A stretch of DNA of 64,000 bases from Geosiphon pyriformis (lineage: Eukaryota; Glomeromycota; Glomeromycetes; Archaeosporales; Geosiphonaceae), in NCBI GenBank assembly GCA_016748015.1, contig JAAOMT010000706.1, positions 689,058 to 753,057 of the forward strand, written 5' to 3'. Every line of letters begins with the position of its first letter. The first letter of the stretch is position 1. The notes under the pieces were generated by a model, which made no database searches, was not told the DNA's origin, and was given only the letters and a program-made list of their open reading frames with translations. Of this stretch, positions 59,767-64,000 are shown piece by piece. Both the position numbers and the translations under genes were made by a program.

Positions 59767-60618
59767 ATGCAAATTTCAACCATTTCCCGAAACCGAAACA
59801 CTTCTTTTTATAAGAAACAAATTTCACTCACTTCCAATATGGAACTCGAATCGAATCACTTTCAAAATAAATTCAACTTGGATGATCTATTGAGAGTGTT
59901 TGTGAAGTTAAAGAAATGGGGAAGATCAGATTTATATGTAGTCCGAGATCTCAAAGAGTGGATTTTCTCACAAAATCAAACCCTTGAAAGGGTTTTTCAA
60001 CTTGTTTCCAAGAAAATTCATCACCCAGAATTCGTTTGTCTGCTTGGGTATCTTTACAACTATGGACTGGGTACAATACGTGATGAAAAGCAAGCCTTTA
60101 AATTGTACCAAAAAAGCGCTGAAGCTGGTTATCCATTAGGTCAAGCTCGATACGGATATTGTTATATTGACTTGATTGGAACCAGTCAAGATAAGCAGCA
60201 AGCTTTTGTCTGGTTTAAAAAAGCAGCTGAGGCTGGTAATATTGTAGCTCAGATTAATCTTGCCAGTTGCTATAAACAGGGACGAGGAACTAATGTAAAT
60301 AGTCTAAAAGCATTCTATTGGTATCAGAAGGCAGCCGAGGTTGGGGATCTCGGATCACAGTTTGAACTTTCTGGCTTTTATTCCATTGGATATGGTATAA
60401 AAAAAAATTCTACCATGGCATTTAAATGGTGTCATAAGGCAGCACTAAGTGGATTTCATCCAGCACAATATCGAATTGGTGGATATTGTGAAGATGGAAT
60501 TGGGGTTTCGAAAGATATTCATTCAGCTATAAAGTGGTTTCGATTGGCTGATAGATGTGGGTCGGCAAGACAATTATGGGGATATGGATTATTCAGGATT
60601 TCGAGTTATTATTTTTGA
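59767..60618 (+). CDS. Sel1-repeat protein (283 aa), intronless
   Basis: The frame runs from ATG 59767 to TGA 60616-60618 without introns; a second ATG at codon 25 (MELESN) is an alternative start. After about 85 residues without a recognised domain there are five Sel1-like repeats of about 36 residues with the usual pattern A-x-x-x-Y/W-x-x-K-A-A-E-x-G-x-x-x-A-Q and Y-x-x-G-x-G. Sel1 repeats form TPR-like solenoids used as protein-binding scaffolds. Such proteins are greatly expanded in Rhizophagus-like fungi, often attached to kinase domains. None is present here. All repeats are intact, so the gene looks functional; partner and role are unknown. Confidence 0.88.
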   Translation: MQISTISRNRNTSFYKKQISLTSNMELESNHFQNKFNLDDLLRVFVKLKKWGRSDLYVVRDLKEWIFSQNQTLERVFQLVSKKIHHPEFVCLLGYLYNYGLGTIRDEKQAFKLYQKSAEAGYPLGQARYGYCYIDLIGTSQDKQQAFVWFKKAAEAGNIVAQINLASCYKQGRGTNVNSLKAFYWYQKAAEVGDLGSQFELSGFYSIGYGIKKNSTMAFKWCHKAALSGFHPAQYRIGGYCEDGIGVSKDIHSAIKWFRLADRCGSARQLWGYGLFRISSYYF

Positions 60619-62468
60619 GAGTTTTACTAGTTGAACTCCCAATTCATTTTTTTTATAAGAATCTATATTTTTTTATTTCTGACTGAATATTATATATTAT
60701 GAATAAATATGCTTAATATTGACCCTCTTCCATGTTAAAATCATCTACTATTAAAATTCATCTTTTTACCTTTTGAATCGATATTTCTTGACCACAATTA
60801 TACATAGAAGTTTCATCATCATAAATTGACACATTAATACATTTCAATTGTAGATAATTCATCTGTTTGACCTACCATGATTGCATAATGTTAATATCAT
60901 CGCATCATCCAAGTGCCAAGAGATATATTACCATATTAGTCATCATCATGATATATAATGGTTAGTAGTCTAGTGGTGCATTTGTTTGTGCACAGTTAAT
61001 ATATTAATTTTTGAAACATGTTTTAAAATTTCCTTGAACTTAAAATTGACCAATCAATAATTCATTCAACTAGATTTATTTTCCTATTAATTCCTAAATT
61101 TCCATAAAGTCTATTCTTTTAGATTAATAGGAGAAGGACTAAATTTGAAGAGATATTTAACTCTTTATTATTAGTATAAAATTTCAAGAAATTTGATTAA
61201 TTTTTTTCAAAAAGCTTTTTTCCTATTTTAATATTTTTTTGAAAATTCTCTTTTCACAAATTTTTAGTATATTCACGTTTCCATTTTCTTTTTACTTTGA
61301 AATATTTTCTTATATTTTAAATATATTGTTCAAAAGGAGTATTAACTTTAAACAATCTTGAGAAAACAAAAGTATTAATCGGATGATTCTTGTGAAAAGT
61401 TTTTAGCAAAGTCTAAGTTTTGAGAAATGAATAATTTTCAATATCCTATCACAAGATAAATTCAAAAGTTAAATACTTTTAGTTTTCTGTTCTAGGAAAT
61501 TTAACTTTAACAAAATTTAGATAAATGTTTTTTAATATTGAAAGCCTATTCTAGTTCAATTTACTAATGATAAACAAAAAGAAATTCTCGGGAGAAATAG
61601 AACAAGAGTTGATGATTTAAAACCAAAAATTTAAAATTACAAATGGAGCAAAAAGTCTTGATATTCTTATTTAATATATAAAAACATAATGAAAAGCACT
61701 AATAACAAGTTAAAAGCAAAATATTTTACTTTCCTTCTCGAGATGAAATTTTAAAAAAAAAACAGTCAAAAAATTTATGTTTTTTATTATTTTCTTCTTG
61801 ATATAGCTCTCAATCATTTGCTTTTTCATTCAGTTTCAGATATGGTGGAAGTAATAAAATGTTGTTTCTTTTTCTTTCTATACTCTTTTTCAAATTTAGC
61901 TGAGCTGAAAAATTCGCTTAATTAGTGATTATTTATTTCCATTTTTCTTCAATTAGCATTCATAATGAGTTATTTAATTTAATTAAATCCCGATTCTTTT
62001 GAATTCTTTTGTCATGGTTTCCCTATTCGATAACAATTTACTATGGTAAAAATATCGATTTCATAATCATCAAAACACCTAATTAATTTAGAGGCTTTAT
62101 CACTATAAAAGTTATAATAATAGCCTCCAAATTAATTCATCGGTTATTATAATTCCTTTAGCTTTTTTTCTTTTCTAATTTGGCTAATAGTTTATTTTGA
62201 TCCTTAAATCGTAATCATAAGGGCGCAAATTAGTAGATTTTCGCGAGATTTAAAGGCAGGTGTAAACTATCAGGAAATTTATCAATGTAACTATATTTCG
62301 CCTTTTATATCAGTGTAGCATTAGAGTTTAGACTAATATTTATCCTTCCTTAATTGAATTAAAAGAAAACAAATAATGGGAGTAATAACAAGTACAGAAA
62401 GAAGCGACAATTAAATTACTCCTGATAAAAGAAAAAATTTTTGTTCATCCAAGTATAAAAAGGGTTGA
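60619..62468. other. A+T-rich spacer, no gene seen
   Basis: 3' flank of the Sel1 gene and plain spacer. No open frame of coding character or RNA gene. Confidence 0.55.
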
Positions 62469-62618
62469 TTCTTAGAAGTTTATGAAAGAGAATCGTTAGC
62501 AAAATTCCAATTGACTTCGAGAAAAAAAGCACAAGATAACTACAAAGATATTTTAGAAAGATTTGACCAATTAAAAGACCTTAAAGAACCAGATATTGAG
62601 CAAGATTCTTTATCATAA
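62469..62618 (+). other. Short coding-like fragment (49 codons)
   Basis: An open frame without ATG at its left end encodes VYERESLAKFQLTSRKKAQD and NYKDILERFDQLKDLKEPDI, an amphipathic charged helix, and stops at 62616-62618. An AG acceptor-like site (TGATTCTTAG, ending 62475) lies in front. Possibly a terminal exon or gene relic; family unknown. Confidence 0.3.
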
Positions 62619-62635
62619 GAAAACATCTTTAATTT

Positions 62636-62668
62636 GGGCCGAAGGCCCTTCGGCAAGTTTTTTTGCCG
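62636..62668. repeat. Overlapping G+C-rich hairpins
   Basis: Three overlapping stems: GGGCC/GGCCC (62636-62640 with 62644-62648), GCCGAAGG/CCTTCGGC (62638-62645 with 62647-62654, one-base centre) and CGGCAA/TTGCCG (62651-62656 with 62663-62668). They are mutually exclusive alternatives and are strikingly G+C-rich for this region. Confidence 0.8.
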
Positions 62669-63669
62669 TTTACATAAAAAGGAGTATATTTTTTGGCACT
62701 GGGAACTACGCTATTAAGTTTTCTCGAATATTTGAGCTTATAAATTATACAGAAAAGTCTCGGGTAAAAAACCACAAAAGCCTGTAAAACCTCACCATCC
62801 TTATGTCTGAGCTTACTGTACTTGAGGTACATAGGGAAGCGGTATTATTTGAGTATGGATAAAGCAAGTGGAAGACATTTAATAGTAAGTATTTGCAGAA
62901 GGACGTTTAGAGATTGAGATAAGTTTCTTTATTAAATTAATTTAAAACAAAAAAACATTTGTTATCAGCAAAATATTAGTGAAAACTAAACAAACTTGAA
63001 TAAGCGAGGCAGGTGGCATAAAGCGTAAATCCAGAGACATACAAAGAGTTAACCACTAAAAAGATAAATTCTCCAAAATATTTGATTATATAGAAAACAC
63101 GAAAAAATTAAGATAGGTAATAAAAAACAATTTCTTGCTTTCTATTATATTTTGCCTAATTCTTCACCAACTTATTCGTATATTTGAATTATTTTCTGAG
63201 ACGTTTTTCGATCTTAATTTGGCATGTTTGCTTAAAAAAAATGTTAAGCAAAACTTTAGGATAGCGGAATTATTATTCAAACTCACTTTTGATCGATTTG
63301 GAACTTAAAAAATCTTAATAGAGAAAGTAAAAAAACTTGCCAGCCTTGTCATTCGTTCTTATGTAGAGACTTTTCCGAAATTTTTTTCTTTTTGTAATCA
63401 ATTATTGTACTACTTGAAAAATCTTTCACAAGAAACAATAACCTGAAATTGGACAGAAACTCCAAACTAAGAAATACACAAGCATTTAAAGTTTTTTTTG
63501 CTATGACCATGTAAAAAAAATTTAATGAAATTAATATTGGCTAACTGTCATAAGATATTTTCCTTAACTATTTATTGAGATTAGATTCAAACCTTGGAAA
63601 GACTTGTTTTGAAATTTTATCCAATTCCGTTTGTGCATGAATTCTCTAATTCCTTATTTTTTTTAAAAA
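62669..63669. other. Intergenic, no gene seen
   Basis: A+T-rich flank of the hairpin cluster. Frames here lack ATG starts at sensible positions or coding composition. Confidence 0.5.
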
Positions 63670-64000
63670 AATTATAAATTTCAATTTTATTTATCATGTA
63701 ATATTTTTTGTAAAGTAATTTTCTGTTCAGCCATTTTTAATTCACCTAAAACATATATATATATAATTTTATTTAAATTAATATAGAAGCTACTTGTAAA
63801 TAAAACTTTTTATCTTTCAGTTGAATATAGGTTAATAAATATTTTGCATGTTTTTCTTAGATAGTTTAAACTTAACGCATTTAATAATAATTCAATTAAT
63901 TTTTTATGATACATTGAAAAGATACTTAGTATAAGAGATAACTGATAATATTTTATCCAAGAAATTTAAGACATTGAAAATATATGTAAAAGATTAATTT
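63670..64000 (+). repeat. Dispersed repeat R1, copy D (cut by window edge)
   Basis: Matches 42765-43100 in the same orientation, including AGTTTAAACTTAAC and TATAAGAGATAACTGATAAT, and continues past the window end. Confidence 0.75.

Noticed and set aside
1-64000. CRISPR arrays, rRNA genes or bacterial operons
   Set aside because: No spaced direct repeats, no rRNA core sequences and no ribosome-binding-site-led gene strings were seen; intron-bearing genes indicate eukaryotic nuclear DNA.

Overview
The window reads as a nuclear scaffold of an A+T-rich fungus, most likely an arbuscular mycorrhizal fungus (Glomeromycotina, Rhizophagus-like). I infer this from the gene mix: an intron-rich Argonaute, a BTB-BACK-TLDc protein, Sel1-repeat proteins, a decayed kinase of the Sel1/TKL type, a Tc1/mariner relic and a Fanzor-like relic. 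Genes carry short GT-AG introns and sit in long, very A+T-rich spacers full of microsatellites. An N gap lies inside a poly-G run.

Layout. 1-5405: 3' part of an arrestin-like gene, a Mid2-like single-pass membrane protein with an Asn/Ser tandem-repeat stalk, and tRNA-Ser(UGA). 6272-7132: a small single-pass membrane protein. 11055-13793: an inverted duplication carrying two copies of a small secreted (possibly beta/gamma-crystallin-fold) protein gene, one of which has lost its ATG. 15680-16320: relic of a Fanzor/TnpB-like nuclease ending in two hairpins. 18543-19504: a five-exon gene for a small unknown protein. 20479-20728: a large trinucleotide array. 24987-28621: a complete 14-exon Argonaute (840 aa). 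30187-31135: a four-exon SatP/GPR1-type acetate transporter. 35850-37290: a decayed Sel1-kinase gene. 39605-41109: a BTB-BACK-TLDc gene with one frameshift. 45468-46968: a secreted aspartic protease. 49557-50852: a five-exon SAM methyltransferase, next to an orphan coding fragment. 53396-54775: a class-3 lipase-fold protein whose nucleophile serine is glycine. 56855-57425: a Tc1/mariner relic. 57597-58275: a tandem duplication and a polypurine tract. 59767-60618: an intact intronless Sel1-repeat protein. 62469-62668: a coding fragment followed by overlapping G+C-rich hairpins. 42765-43305 and 63670-64000 hold copies of a dispersed repeat that is also part of the inverted duplication.

The genes do not form a pathway. 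Several encode exported or surface proteins (Mid2-like protein, small secreted pair, aspartic protease, lipase-like protein, acetate transporter). Argonaute is a candidate silencing factor for mobile elements such as those left as relics here. All functional statements come from motifs read by eye; no alignment or search was run.
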